A DNA stretch of 7,721 nucleotides from JBHJOF01 sp050330055 (GCA_050330055.1 JBHJOF010000336.1:1-7721); one strand, 5' to 3'; shown: positions 1 to 6,438, counted from the first letter of the stretch. The notes: generated by a model from the letters alone, not told the origin. Numbers and translations: made by a program.

Positions 1-446
1 CAGTCACCGTCAACGGGGTCGCCCATAGTTTCGACGGCGATCCGAACACCCCACTCCTCTGGTACGTCCGCGACGAGCTCGGCCTGCCCGGCACCAAGTA
101 CGGCTGCGGCACCGGCCTCTGCGGCTCCTGCACCCTGCATCTCGATGGCGAAGCCGTGCGCGGCTGCCTGACCACGGTCGGCGAGGCCGACGGCAAGTCG
201 GTGGTCACCATCGAGGGCCTGAGCAGCGACGGCAACCATCCGGTCCAGCAGGCCTGGCGCCAACTCAACGTACCGCAATGCGGCTTCTGCCAGACCGGCC
301 AGATCATGCAGGCCGCGGCCCTGATCGCCGGCAACCCGGCGCCCTCCGACCAGGAGATCCTCGACGGCATGCAGGGCAACATTTGCCGCTGCGGCTGTTA
401 CCAGAGAATCGTCGCCGCGGTCCGCTTGGCCGCGACAGGAGCGTGA
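1..446 (+). CDS. Molybdenum hydroxylase small subunit, [2Fe-2S] (IorA-like), 5' end missing
   Basis: Reading from base 3, the frame gives VTVNGVAHSFDG... and runs to a TGA at 444-446; only a few N-terminal codons are likely missing, since family members start just before the xVNG motif. It is the electron-transfer subunit of a xanthine dehydrogenase-family enzyme, passing electrons from the molybdenum site through two [2Fe-2S] clusters. The plant-ferredoxin cluster ligands are visible as C-x4-C-x2-C-x11-C (Cys codons at 105, 120, 129, 165). The second, helical-domain cluster is C-x2-C-x31-C-x1-C (CGFCQTG ... CRC). The remaining length of about 147 residues fits the usual 150-160. The large subunit starts 4 nt after the stop, so the two are surely co-transcribed. 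No export signal is visible, so it would have to cross the membrane bound to the Tat-bearing large subunit. The family is certain; the isoquinoline oxidoreductase label describes the subfamily, and the substrate is unknown. Confidence 0.93.
   Translation, partial: VTVNGVAHSFDGDPNTPLLWYVRDELGLPGTKYGCGTGLCGSCTLHLDGEAVRGCLTTVGEADGKSVVTIEGLSSDGNHPVQQAWRQLNVPQCGFCQTGQIMQAAALIAGNPAPSDQEILDGMQGNICRCGCYQRIVAAVRLAATGA
437..441 (+). promoter_or_regulatory. Ribosome binding site of the large-subunit gene
   Basis: AGGAG ends 9 nt before the ATG at 451, inside the last codons of the small-subunit gene. It favours the ATG at 451 over the ATG at 446-448, which overlaps the TGA but runs into a stop after six codons. 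Confidence 0.75.
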
Positions 447-450
447 TGCC

Positions 451-2799
451 ATGTTGCACTATCTGAACCAGTATGCCGGAACGGCGCGCGCCCTGCCGCC
501 GCTGCCGGCCTCCGGCCAGGCCGTCATCCAGAACGTCAGCCGCCGCTCCTTCCTCAAGGGCGCCACGGGATTCGTCGTCGCCCTGCAGCTGCTGCCGCTG
601 GCCGACGCCAAGGCCTTCGAGTCCTACCCGCATGGCGGCCAGGGCATGCCGCACGGCGTGATCAACGACCCGCACGTCTTCGTCGCCATCGATCCCGACG
701 GCACCGTCACCATCGTGGCGCATCGCTCGGAGATGGGCACCGGCTCGCGCACCAGCCTGCCGATGGTGATCGCCGACGAGCTGGACGCCGACTGGAGCCG
801 GGTGAAGATCGTCCAGGCGCCGGGCGACGAGCCGAAGTACGGCAACCAGGACACCGACGGCTCGCGCAGCCTGCGCCACCACATCCAGCCCTGCCGCGAG
901 ATCGGCGCCTCGGTGCGCCAGATGCTCGAGCAGGCTGCCGCCGAGCAGTGGGGCGCCAACGTCGACGATGTCGAGGCAATCCACCACGAAGTCGTGCACA
1001 AGTCGCTCGGCAAGCGGCTCGGCTACGGCGATCTCGCCAAGACCGCCATGGCCCTGCCGACGCCGCCGCGCGAGGCGCTCAGGTTCAAGGACGAGCGCCA
1101 GTTCCGCTATATCGGCAAGGGCGCGGTGCAGATCACCGATCTGCACGACATCACCACCGGCAAGGCGGTCTACGGCGCCGACGTCAGCCTGCCCGGCATG
1201 CGTTATGCCGTCATCGCCCGTCCGGCGGTGGCCGGCGGCAGCGTCAAGTCGGTCGACAGCACCGCCGCCATGGCCGTCGCCGGGGTCGAGCGGATCGAAG
1301 AGCTTCCCGGCTCGATCTTTCCGGCGAAGTTCGCGCCGCTGGGCGGAGTCGCGGTGATCGCCCGCAATACCTGGGCGGCGATCCAGGGGCGCGACGCGCT
1401 GGTCATCGAATGGGACGACGGGCCGCATGCCTCCTTCGACACCGCGGCCTATCGCCAGGAGCTGACCGCCTCGACCGAAGCGCCGGGCAAGGTGGTGCGC
1501 GACCAGGGCGATGCGGAAGCGGCGCTGGCGGGCGCCGCCAATGTCTTCAGCCGCAGCTACTACCAGCCGCACCTGGCGCACGCCGCCATGGAGCCGCCGG
1601 TCGCCCTCGCCAACGTGGCCAACGGCAAGGCGGAGATCTGGGCGCCGGTGCAGAGCCCCTACGGCGCCCGCCAGGACCTCGCCGAGGCACTTGGCCTGCC
1701 GATCGAGGACGTGACGGTCAACGTCACGCTGCTCGGCGGCGGCTTCGGGCGCAAATCGAAGTGCGACTTCGCCATCGAGGCGGCGCTGCTGTCGCAGAAG
1801 ATCGGCGCGCCGGTACGCGTGCAATGGACCCGCGAGGACGACATCCGGCACCACGGCTTCTTCCACACCACCTCGGTGGAGCGGATCGACATCGGCCTCG
1901 ACGCGAACGACAAGCCGGTCGCCTGGCGGCATCGCAGCGCGGCGCCGTCGTTCCTCTCCACCTTCGCGCCGGATGAAGGCTTCATGCACCCGATCGAGGT
2001 CGGGATGGGCCTGGCCGACCTGCCCTACGACATCCCCAACGTCCGCTGCGAGAACTGCAAGGCGCTGGCGCACACGCGGGTCGGCTGGTTCCGCTCGGTC
2101 TCCAACATCCCGCGCGCCTTTGCCGTGCAGTCGATCACGGCCGAGCTGGCGCACGAGCTGGGCAAGGACCAGAAGGACTTCCTGCTCGAGATGCTGGGCT
2201 CGCCGCGCGTCGTCGACCTGCAGGCGGCGGGCGTGCTGGAGGACTTCTGGAACTACGGCGAGCCCTACGAGGAGTTCCCCAACGACACCGGACGCCTGCG
2301 CCACGTGATCGAGCTGGCCGCCGACAAGGCCGGCTGGGGCAAGCAGCTGCCGCAGGGCGAGGGGCTCGGCATCGCCGCGCACCGCTCCTTCGTCACCTAC
2401 GTCGCCGCCGTGGCCCACGTCAGGGTCGGCGCCGACGGCGTCGTCCACGTGCCGGAAATGCACGTCGCGATCGACTGCGGCTTCGCCGCCAACCCGGAGC
2501 GCATCCGCTCGCAGATCCAGGGCGCCTGCGTCTACGGCATGTCGGCCGCGCTCTACGGCCGCATCACCTTCGAGCAGGGCCGCGTCGTCGAGAGCAACTT
2601 CCACGACTACGAGCTGGTGCGCGCCGACAACTTCCCCGAGGTGGTCTACACCCACATCGTGCCGCACCCCTTCGCGGTGCATTCGACCGGCGTCGGCGAG
2701 CCGGGCGTGCCGCCGGTCATCCCGGCGATCACCAACGCCGTCTTCAACGCCACCGGCAAGCGCATCCGCGACCTGCCGATCGGCGACCAGCTGGCGTAA
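451..2799 (+). CDS. Molybdenum hydroxylase large subunit, molybdopterin-binding, Tat-exported (IorB-like)
   Basis: This 782-residue protein is the catalytic subunit of an isoquinoline 1-oxidoreductase-type enzyme, hydroxylating an aldehyde or N-heterocycle at a Mo-cytosine-dinucleotide site. A twin-arginine motif SRRSFLK (residues 30-36) followed by a hydrophobic stretch predicts Tat export after cofactor insertion in the cytoplasm. Family motifs in order are GNQDTDGSRS (131-140), HAAMEPP (377-383), GGGFGRK (429-435, the molybdopterin-contact loop), WTREDD (459-464), and GVGEPGVPP near the C-terminus with the presumed catalytic base Glu750. The length is normal for IorB-type proteins (about 740-780), which lack the FAD domain of true xanthine dehydrogenase. 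The start is ATG 451 with a good Shine-Dalgarno sequence. It follows the [2Fe-2S] subunit by 4 nt. No FAD subunit, cytochrome c acceptor or maturation gene (XdhC, MobA-like) follows; such genes could lie upstream, outside the window. The substrate cannot be read from the sequence. Confidence 0.93.
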   Translation: MLHYLNQYAGTARALPPLPASGQAVIQNVSRRSFLKGATGFVVALQLLPLADAKAFESYPHGGQGMPHGVINDPHVFVAIDPDGTVTIVAHRSEMGTGSRTSLPMVIADELDADWSRVKIVQAPGDEPKYGNQDTDGSRSLRHHIQPCREIGASVRQMLEQAAAEQWGANVDDVEAIHHEVVHKSLGKRLGYGDLAKTAMALPTPPREALRFKDERQFRYIGKGAVQITDLHDITTGKAVYGADVSLPGMRYAVIARPAVAGGSVKSVDSTAAMAVAGVERIEELPGSIFPAKFAPLGGVAVIARNTWAAIQGRDALVIEWDDGPHASFDTAAYRQELTASTEAPGKVVRDQGDAEAALAGAANVFSRSYYQPHLAHAAMEPPVALANVANGKAEIWAPVQSPYGARQDLAEALGLPIEDVTVNVTLLGGGFGRKSKCDFAIEAALLSQKIGAPVRVQWTREDDIRHHGFFHTTSVERIDIGLDANDKPVAWRHRSAAPSFLSTFAPDEGFMHPIEVGMGLADLPYDIPNVRCENCKALAHTRVGWFRSVSNIPRAFAVQSITAELAHELGKDQKDFLLEMLGSPRVVDLQAAGVLEDFWNYGEPYEEFPNDTGRLRHVIELAADKAGWGKQLPQGEGLGIAAHRSFVTYVAAVAHVRVGADGVVHVPEMHVAIDCGFAANPERIRSQIQGACVYGMSAALYGRITFEQGRVVESNFHDYELVRADNFPEVVYTHIVPHPFAVHSTGVGEPGVPPVIPAITNAVFNATGKRIRDLPIGDQLA

Positions 2800-2812
2800 G
2801 CCAGACGCACCG

Positions 2813-2842
2813 AGGCCGGCGGGCAACGACGCCTGCCGGCCT
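2813..2842 (+). terminator. Terminator-like hairpin after the large-subunit gene
   Basis: A 12-bp stem (2813-2824 with 2831-2842, one G-U pair at 2821/2834) closes a 6-nt loop, AACGAC. It starts 13 nt after the TAA. The stem is very GC-rich but no U-tract follows (TACTCCTTGCCC), so it may pause RNA polymerase or protect the 3' end rather than act as a classic intrinsic terminator. Confidence 0.5.
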
Positions 2843-2921
2843 ACTCCTTGCCCAAGGCTTGAAGTTTCATTGCCGGGCGTGACCTAGGGCAACCCGGGTA
2901 AGCGCTCCTTCGCACCAGTCA

Positions 2922-2950
2922 TCATGGTCGGCGAAGGCCGACCATCCACG
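2922..2950 (+). repeat. REP-like palindromic repeat, copy 1 (left arm of doublet)
   Basis: The 29-bp unit begins TCATGGTCGGC and ends GACCATCCACG. It contains a 9-bp perfect stem (ATGGTCGGC 2924-2932 with GCCGACCAT 2937-2945), a GAAG loop and a CCACG tail pointing inward. Its exact reverse complement is at 3083-3111. A T-rich stretch (TGTTTCTTT, 2951-2959) follows shortly after the stem, so on the plus strand this hairpin could also terminate the molybdoenzyme transcript. The shape (short GC palindrome plus conserved tail, paired in inverted orientation, in a convergent intergenic gap) fits REP/REPIN elements. Confidence 0.75.
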
Positions 2951-2961
2951 TGTTTCTTTCG

Positions 2962-2973
2962 TTGCAGCTGCAA
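2962..2973. repeat. 12-bp perfect palindrome between the REP-like arms
   Basis: TTGCAGCTGCAA is its own reverse complement and lies just inside the left REP-like unit. It may be part of the element's internal sequence or a chance dyad. No gene start is near enough for an operator role to be likely. Confidence 0.35.
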
Positions 2974-3066
2974 TCGTTGCCGCGTGCAAGGCGCAACTGA
3001 TCCGAAGCACCAACCGGGCTTAGGCCGACGTCTACGACTCACTGATCTAATGCAGTGCAGTTTTCC

Positions 3067-3087
3067 CCACCGAGTACAAACTCGTGG
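3067..3087. repeat. Small hairpin overlapping the right REP-like tail
   Basis: CCAC-c-GAGT (3067-3075) pairs with ACTC-GTGG (3080-3087), leaving one bulged C and an ACAA loop. It uses the same CGTGG tail bases as the right REP-like unit, so the two structures share sequence at their junction, though the 9-bp REP stem itself stays free. Confidence 0.35.
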
Positions 3088-3111
3088 ATGGTCGGCCTTC
3101 GCCGACCATGA
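3083..3111 (-). repeat. REP-like palindromic repeat, copy 2 (right arm of doublet)
   Basis: This is the exact 29-bp reverse complement of 2922-2950, with its own 9-bp stem (3088-3096 with 3101-3109) and a CTTC loop as read on the plus strand. It sits 15 nt beyond the mnmA stop codon, so on the minus strand it would form a hairpin in the mnmA 3' UTR and could stabilise or end that transcript. Identity with copy 1 stops abruptly at both ends. Confidence 0.75.
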
Positions 3112-3126
3112 CGGCGTGGGATCCGC

Positions 3127-4311
3127 TCAGGCGGCGTCGAGCCCCTGCGCGCGCGATCCTGCCGCGCCCCTGATCCAGCCGCCGCCGAGGACGCGCGTGC
3201 CGTCGTAGCAGACGGCGGCCTGGCCCGGCGCCACGCCAAGCTGCGGCTCGTCAAGTTCGATGACGGCGCCATCAGCCGATGCGAAGAGTCGCGCCGCGAC
3301 CGGCGCCTGAGTCGAGCGCAGCTTGACCTGCACGGCTCGCCCTTCGGCGGGTAACGGCGCGTCGAGCCAGTTGAGCGGACCGAGCAGCACCGTCTCGCAG
3401 GCGAGCGCCTCCCGGGGGCCGACCACGACACGGCGCGCCGCCGGCTCGAGCCGCACCACGTAGAGCGGCTCGGTAGTGCCGCCGACGCCGAGGCCGCGCC
3501 GCTGGCCGATGGTGTAGTGGATCACGCCCTCGTGCCGGCCGAGCACGCGGCCGGCAAGGTCGACGATTTCGCCCGGCTCGGCCGCGCCGGGGCGCAGTCT
3601 CTCGACCACGCCGCTGTAGCGGCCCTGCGGCACGAAGCAGATGTCCTGGCTGTCCGGCTTGTCGGCCACGGCGAGGCCGAGGCGCTGGGCGATCGCCCGG
3701 GTCTCCTGCTTCGGCCGGCCGCCGAGCGGGAAGCGCAGGAAATCGAGCTGGTCGCGCGTGGTGGCGAAGAGGAAATAGCTCTGGTCGCGCGCGCCATCGA
3801 GGGCGCTGTGCAGCTCCGGCCCGGCCGGGCCCGCGAGGCGGCGCGCGTAGTGGCCGGTGGCGAGCGCCGCCGCGCCCAGGTCGCGCGCGATCTGCAAGAG
3901 GTCGGCGAACTTGATGCGCTGGTTGCAGCGCACGCAGGGGATCGGCGTCTCGCCGCGCAGGTAGCTGTCGGCGAAGTCGTCGATCACCGCGGCGCGGAAG
4001 CGCGCCTCGAAGTCGAGCACGTAGTGGGCGATGCCGAGGCGGTCGGCGACCCGGCGTGCGTCGTGGATGTCCTGGCCGGCACAGCAGGCGCCCTTGCGCC
4101 CGGTCGCGGCGCCGTGATCGTAGAGCTGCAGGGTGACGCCCACCACCTCGTAGCCGGCCTCGGCCAGCAGGGCGGCCGTCACCGAGGAATCGACGCCGCC
4201 CGACATGGCGACGACGACCCGCCTGCGCGGCCGAAGCCGCTTCGGCGCGGCGACGGCCCGGCTGCCGGCCGGCAGATCGCTGGCAAGATCGGGGAGGTCC
4301 AGGGCGTTCAT
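3127..4311 (-). CDS. mnmA: tRNA-specific 2-thiouridylase MnmA
   Basis: This 394-residue enzyme makes 2-thiouridine at wobble position 34 of the Lys, Glu and Gln tRNAs in the cytoplasm: it adenylates U34 with ATP, then transfers persulfide sulfur. The N-terminal PP-loop ATPase motif SGGVDSS lies at residues 37-43. The nucleophile/persulfide pair is Cys129 (in PCVRCNQRIKF, aligning with Cys102 of E. coli) and Cys225 (in DSQDICFVP, aligning with Cys199). ATGHYARR and HYTIGQRRGLGV are further family signatures; the C-terminal part is the beta-barrel domain. The length is normal, with a slightly long N-terminus before the PP-loop (about 30 residues), as in several alphaproteobacterial members. The ATG at 4311 lies 8 nt after the stop of the upstream hydrolase gene, suggesting co-transcription. 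A good Shine-Dalgarno sequence is not visible, and a possible promoter abuts the start codon (see 4319-4346). It converges with the molybdoenzyme operon. Confidence 0.97.
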   Translation of the reverse strand: MNALDLPDLASDLPAGSRAVAAPKRLRPRRRVVVAMSGGVDSSVTAALLAEAGYEVVGVTLQLYDHGAATGRKGACCAGQDIHDARRVADRLGIAHYVLDFEARFRAAVIDDFADSYLRGETPIPCVRCNQRIKFADLLQIARDLGAAALATGHYARRLAGPAGPELHSALDGARDQSYFLFATTRDQLDFLRFPLGGRPKQETRAIAQRLGLAVADKPDSQDICFVPQGRYSGVVERLRPGAAEPGEIVDLAGRVLGRHEGVIHYTIGQRRGLGVGGTTEPLYVVRLEPAARRVVVGPREALACETVLLGPLNWLDAPLPAEGRAVQVKLRSTQAPVAARLFASADGAVIELDEPQLGVAPGQAAVCYDGTRVLGGGWIRGAAGSRAQGLDAA

Positions 4312-4318
4312 GGCCGGG

Positions 4319-4346
4319 ACTATAGGCCTGGGCCCTGCCCCTGCAA
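4319..4346 (-). promoter_or_regulatory. Possible internal promoter for mnmA
   Basis: On the minus strand, TTGCAG (4346-4341), 16 nt, then TATAGT (4324-4319; five of six match TATAAT). The hydrolase TAG stop is inside the -10 box. Counting six bases from the -10 gives a start at 4312, one base before the mnmA ATG, so a transcript from here would be nearly leaderless. The -35 box is poor (TTG only), so this is tentative. Confidence 0.25.
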
Positions 4347-5738
4347 CCGACTTTTGGGGAACCGGCTTTCACGCAGCAACGCCGCGAGCCGCTCCAGCGG
4401 CTCCGGCTCCGGAAAGAGGCCGAGCGAGACCGAGAAGTGGCCCTGGTCGCGCAGGAAGAGGTTGTCCGCCGGCACGGCCCAGGTCTCGGCCAGGGCGCGG
4501 CCGCCATCGAAGGGCGTCAGGTCGTCGACCCGGCCGAGCACCATGATGATCCGCTCGGGGTCGAGCGGCGCCTCGCGGTCGGGCTGCAGCAGCGGCAGCC
4601 AGCGGCCCAGCTCGACGTCATCCCAGCCCTGGGCCAGCACCGCGGCGGGCAGGCCTAGCGCCCGGGACAGGCTGCCGTGGCTGGCGATCTCGAGCAGGGC
4701 GCCGGAGGTGGCGACCAGGAACAGCAGGTCGGGACGCAGCGCCGCCGGCCAGCGCCGGCTGGCGCAGGCGGCGAGCTGGGCGGTCAGCGCGCCCAGGCTG
4801 ACCCCGGCCAGCACCACCGGGCCCTTGCTGGTCCGCCGGGCCCAGTCGATCAGCACGGCGACCTCGGCGATCCAGGCCTGGAACAGGTCGAGCAGGCCGA
4901 GCGGCCCGCGCGCGAAGACCGGCTCGCCGCCGTAGAAGCCCTCGGCGCGGCGCCGGCCGTGCCAGGGCCCCTCGGGCGCGATCACCCGCAGGCCGCGGCC
5001 GACCAGCGGCTCGACCACGCCGGCGGTGCCGGCCCACATCTCGGTCTCCATGGCGATGCCGTGCAGAAAGAGGACGCTCGGCGGATCACGCAGGTCGCGC
5101 GGCGCATGGACCCGAGCCCAGGCGGTGTCGCCCAGCACCGGCGAGCGGAAGCGCAGCCACTGGTCCTGACCGTATTCGGTCGGCAGCCGCGCCGATTCGT
5201 TGATCTCCGGCAGGGCGGGCGCCGCGTAGGCCGTGGCAGGCGCGGCCAGTCGCGGGCCATGGCGCTGCTCGACCTCGGCCGGCGGCGCCACCTCCCAGCG
5301 CACCGGCGGCAAGTGGCGCTTGAAGGGCAGCAGGGCGAGCCGGCTCGACATGTGGCGATGGGCGGCACGGTGCCGCTCCTGCTCCAGGGCAAAAAAGCGC
5401 GACGCGCCGTGGCCAGCAGCCGCGAAGAAGCCGGCCTCCCAGGCCGCAGCCGCCGCCTGGTAGGTCCGCGCCCTGGCCGCTATCCGCTCCAGCGCCGGCA
5501 GCACCCGGCGGTTCAGCGCCCGGTCCGGCGGCAGGGCGGCCAGGAAGCGCTCGAGATCGCCGTCGGCCGCCACCGCCGCGGCCCAGCCGCGCGACAGCGG
5601 GAAGTACCACTCGGCCACCGAGCGCAGCGCCAGGCTGTCGAACCAGGGGCGAAAGATCAGCGCCCCCAGCATCCGGTAGAGATCGGGAAAGCGCTGGCCG
5701 CCGGTCTCGGAGAAGGGCAAGCGGTCGAGGGCTGTCAT
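4320..5738 (-). CDS. Alpha/beta hydrolase, possibly ABHD18-like
   Basis: The protein has 472 residues from the chosen ATG at 5738. The C-terminal half is an alpha/beta hydrolase: VLFLHGI as oxyanion-side HG motif (residues 223-228 region), nucleophile elbow GVSLG with Ser314, acid in GRVDD (Asp405 or 406) and His434 in DQGHFSV, so the Ser-Asp-His triad looks complete. The first ~190 residues (helical, many Arg/Ala, with FRPWFDSLALRSVAEWYFPL early) match no domain I know. The IIMVLGRVDDLTPF...GHFS arrangement recalls the ABHD18 family (PF09752), a resemblance from memory only; substrate unknown. No signal peptide or membrane segment is clear, so it is probably cytoplasmic. An ATG at 5804 would add a Pro/Arg-rich leader of 22 residues; I rejected it because a good promoter occupies that leader and points its start site at 5738. 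mnmA follows after 8 nt. It is divergent from the DUF302 gene. Confidence 0.8.
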   Translation of the reverse strand: MTALDRLPFSETGGQRFPDLYRMLGALIFRPWFDSLALRSVAEWYFPLSRGWAAAVAADGDLERFLAALPPDRALNRRVLPALERIAARARTYQAAAAAWEAGFFAAAGHGASRFFALEQERHRAAHRHMSSRLALLPFKRHLPPVRWEVAPPAEVEQRHGPRLAAPATAYAAPALPEINESARLPTEYGQDQWLRFRSPVLGDTAWARVHAPRDLRDPPSVLFLHGIAMETEMWAGTAGVVEPLVGRGLRVIAPEGPWHGRRRAEGFYGGEPVFARGPLGLLDLFQAWIAEVAVLIDWARRTSKGPVVLAGVSLGALTAQLAACASRRWPAALRPDLLFLVATSGALLEIASHGSLSRALGLPAAVLAQGWDDVELGRWLPLLQPDREAPLDPERIIMVLGRVDDLTPFDGGRALAETWAVPADNLFLRDQGHFSVSLGLFPEPEPLERLAALLRESRFPKSRLQGQGPGL

Positions 5739-5744
5739 GCCGAC

Positions 5745-5774
5745 AAGATAGGCGCGCGGCCGTGCAGGGCCAAG
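5745..5774 (-). promoter_or_regulatory. Promoter of the hydrolase(-mnmA) unit, predicted leaderless
   Basis: On the minus strand, CTTGGC (5774-5769), exactly 17 nt, then CTATCT (5751-5746), with TATCTT ending at 5745. This is close to the alphaproteobacterial housekeeping form CTTGAC-N17-CTATAT. The six bases GTCGGC separate TATCTT from the ATG, which puts +1 on the A of the start codon at 5738. No Shine-Dalgarno sequence precedes that ATG, which agrees with leaderless translation. Confidence 0.55.
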
Positions 5775-5851
5775 CGGCCCGCGACCGGGTCGCGGCGGCG
5801 CCATGACGGAGCAGCCTCACGGAAATGTTCCCCAATACCGTGCTGCTCGGA

Positions 5852-5880
5852 CTTGGCGGGCCTGCTCCTGCCGCTATGCT
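5852..5880 (+). promoter_or_regulatory. Candidate promoter of the DUF302 gene
   Basis: CTTGGC (5852-5857), 16 nt, CTATGC/TATGCT (5874-5880) resembles the divergent hydrolase promoter. The expected start is near 5887, giving a leader of about 29 nt with a good ribosome binding site. The 16-nt spacing and two mismatches in the -10 box make it weaker than the divergent one. Confidence 0.4.
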
Positions 5881-5898
5881 GCCGGGGACGTCCCGGCA
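5880..5898 (+). other. Hairpin at the predicted DUF302 transcript start
   Basis: TGCCGGG (5880-5886) and CCCGGCA (5892-5898) form a 7-bp GC stem around a 5-nt GACGT loop, directly downstream of the -10 box and 3 nt before the AAGGGGAG ribosome binding region. As DNA it is an inverted repeat at +1 suitable for a repressor; as RNA its left arm would lie largely upstream of the predicted start, so an operator reading is the more plausible one. Confidence 0.3.
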
Positions 5899-5901
5899 AC
5901 A

Positions 5902-5908
5902 AGGGGAG
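5902..5908 (+). promoter_or_regulatory. Ribosome binding site of the DUF302 gene
   Basis: AGGGGAG lies 7 nt before the ATG at 5916. It fixes the start, which matters because the same frame stays open for more than 1 kb upstream, antisense to the hydrolase gene. Confidence 0.8.
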
Positions 5909-5915
5909 AGCGGAC

Positions 5916-6422
5916 ATGCGCGATCTTGGCTTGCAAGCGCGCGGCATGGCAATCGCAGTTGCCCTGGCAGCATTCATGACCGCCGGAACGGCTCTGGCGG
6001 ACGAGGCCGCCTGGGGCGACCTGGCCGGCTGGCAGGTGGCCAAGACGCCGCACAGCTATGCGACCCTGGTCGAGCGGCTCGACCAGGCAGTCGAGGACAA
6101 CGACATGGGCGTTGTGACGCGGGCCAGCGCCACGCTCGGCGCCAAGAAGATGCTGAACCAGGAGATCCCCGGCAACATGGTGGTCGGGGTCTATCATCCG
6201 CGCTTCGCCGTGCGCATGCTGGAGGCCAGCATCCCAGCCGGGATCGAGGCGCCGATCCGCTTTTACATTACCGAGAACCCCGACAAGACCGCGACGCTCA
6301 GCTACAAGACACCCTCGGCGCTCTTCGCACCCTACGCCGACGGTGGCGAAGCATTGAAGCAGCTGGCGGCCGAGCTCGACGCCATTTTCGCGGCGATCAC
6401 GGCGCAGGCAGTGGGGCAGTAG
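5916..6422 (+). CDS. Secreted DUF302-domain protein
   Basis: This 168-residue protein begins with a Sec-type signal peptide: a basic start, a hydrophobic core (MAIAVALAAFMTAGTALA) and a probable cleavage after Ala28 (ALA before DEAAW). The mature part matches the DUF302 pattern (PF03625): an opening KTPHSYATLVERLDQAVED helix (from about residue 43), a central beta region with MVVGVYHPRFAVRMLEASI, where DUF302 proteins usually have a 'fGNPk...l' strand, then 'IEAPIRFYITENPDKTATLSYKTPSALF' features written here in part (PIRFYITEN, LSYKTPSALF), and a C-terminal helix. No Cys occurs in the mature chain. DUF302 proteins are small alpha/beta proteins of unsettled function, often periplasmic or fused to other domains; no reaction can be assigned. 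The start is chosen by AGGGGAG at 7 nt and the signal peptide. It forms its own transcription unit, divergent from the hydrolase gene. Confidence 0.85.
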   Translation: MRDLGLQARGMAIAVALAAFMTAGTALADEAAWGDLAGWQVAKTPHSYATLVERLDQAVEDNDMGVVTRASATLGAKKMLNQEIPGNMVVGVYHPRFAVRMLEASIPAGIEAPIRFYITENPDKTATLSYKTPSALFAPYADGGEALKQLAAELDAIFAAITAQAVGQ

Positions 6423-6438
6423 CCCGAGTCGCAGGCTG

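Noticed and set aside
304..2826. 840-codon open frame on the minus strand, opposite the large subunit gene
   Set aside because: It is the antisense shadow of a high-GC gene; its translation is Arg/Asp/Val/His-rich with no domain, while the plus strand encodes an unmistakable molybdopterin subunit.
2924..3208. 94-codon plus-strand open frame beginning inside the left REP-like unit
   Set aside because: Its ATG is part of the repeat palindrome, it runs through both repeat arms into the antisense of mnmA, and it has no ribosome binding site.
3517..4935. 472-codon plus-strand open frame
   Set aside because: It is antisense to mnmA and the hydrolase gene, crossing both of them; no recognisable protein features.
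5739..5804. Upstream ATG at 5804 extending the hydrolase by 22 residues
   Set aside because: The extension is Pro/Arg-rich with no family look, lacks a well-placed ribosome binding site, and contains the promoter that starts at 5738.
4677..5915. Long open extension of the DUF302 frame upstream of its start
   Set aside because: It is antisense to the hydrolase gene, low in complexity (Gly/Arg/Gln/Pro), and the ribosome binding site and signal peptide fix the start at 5916.
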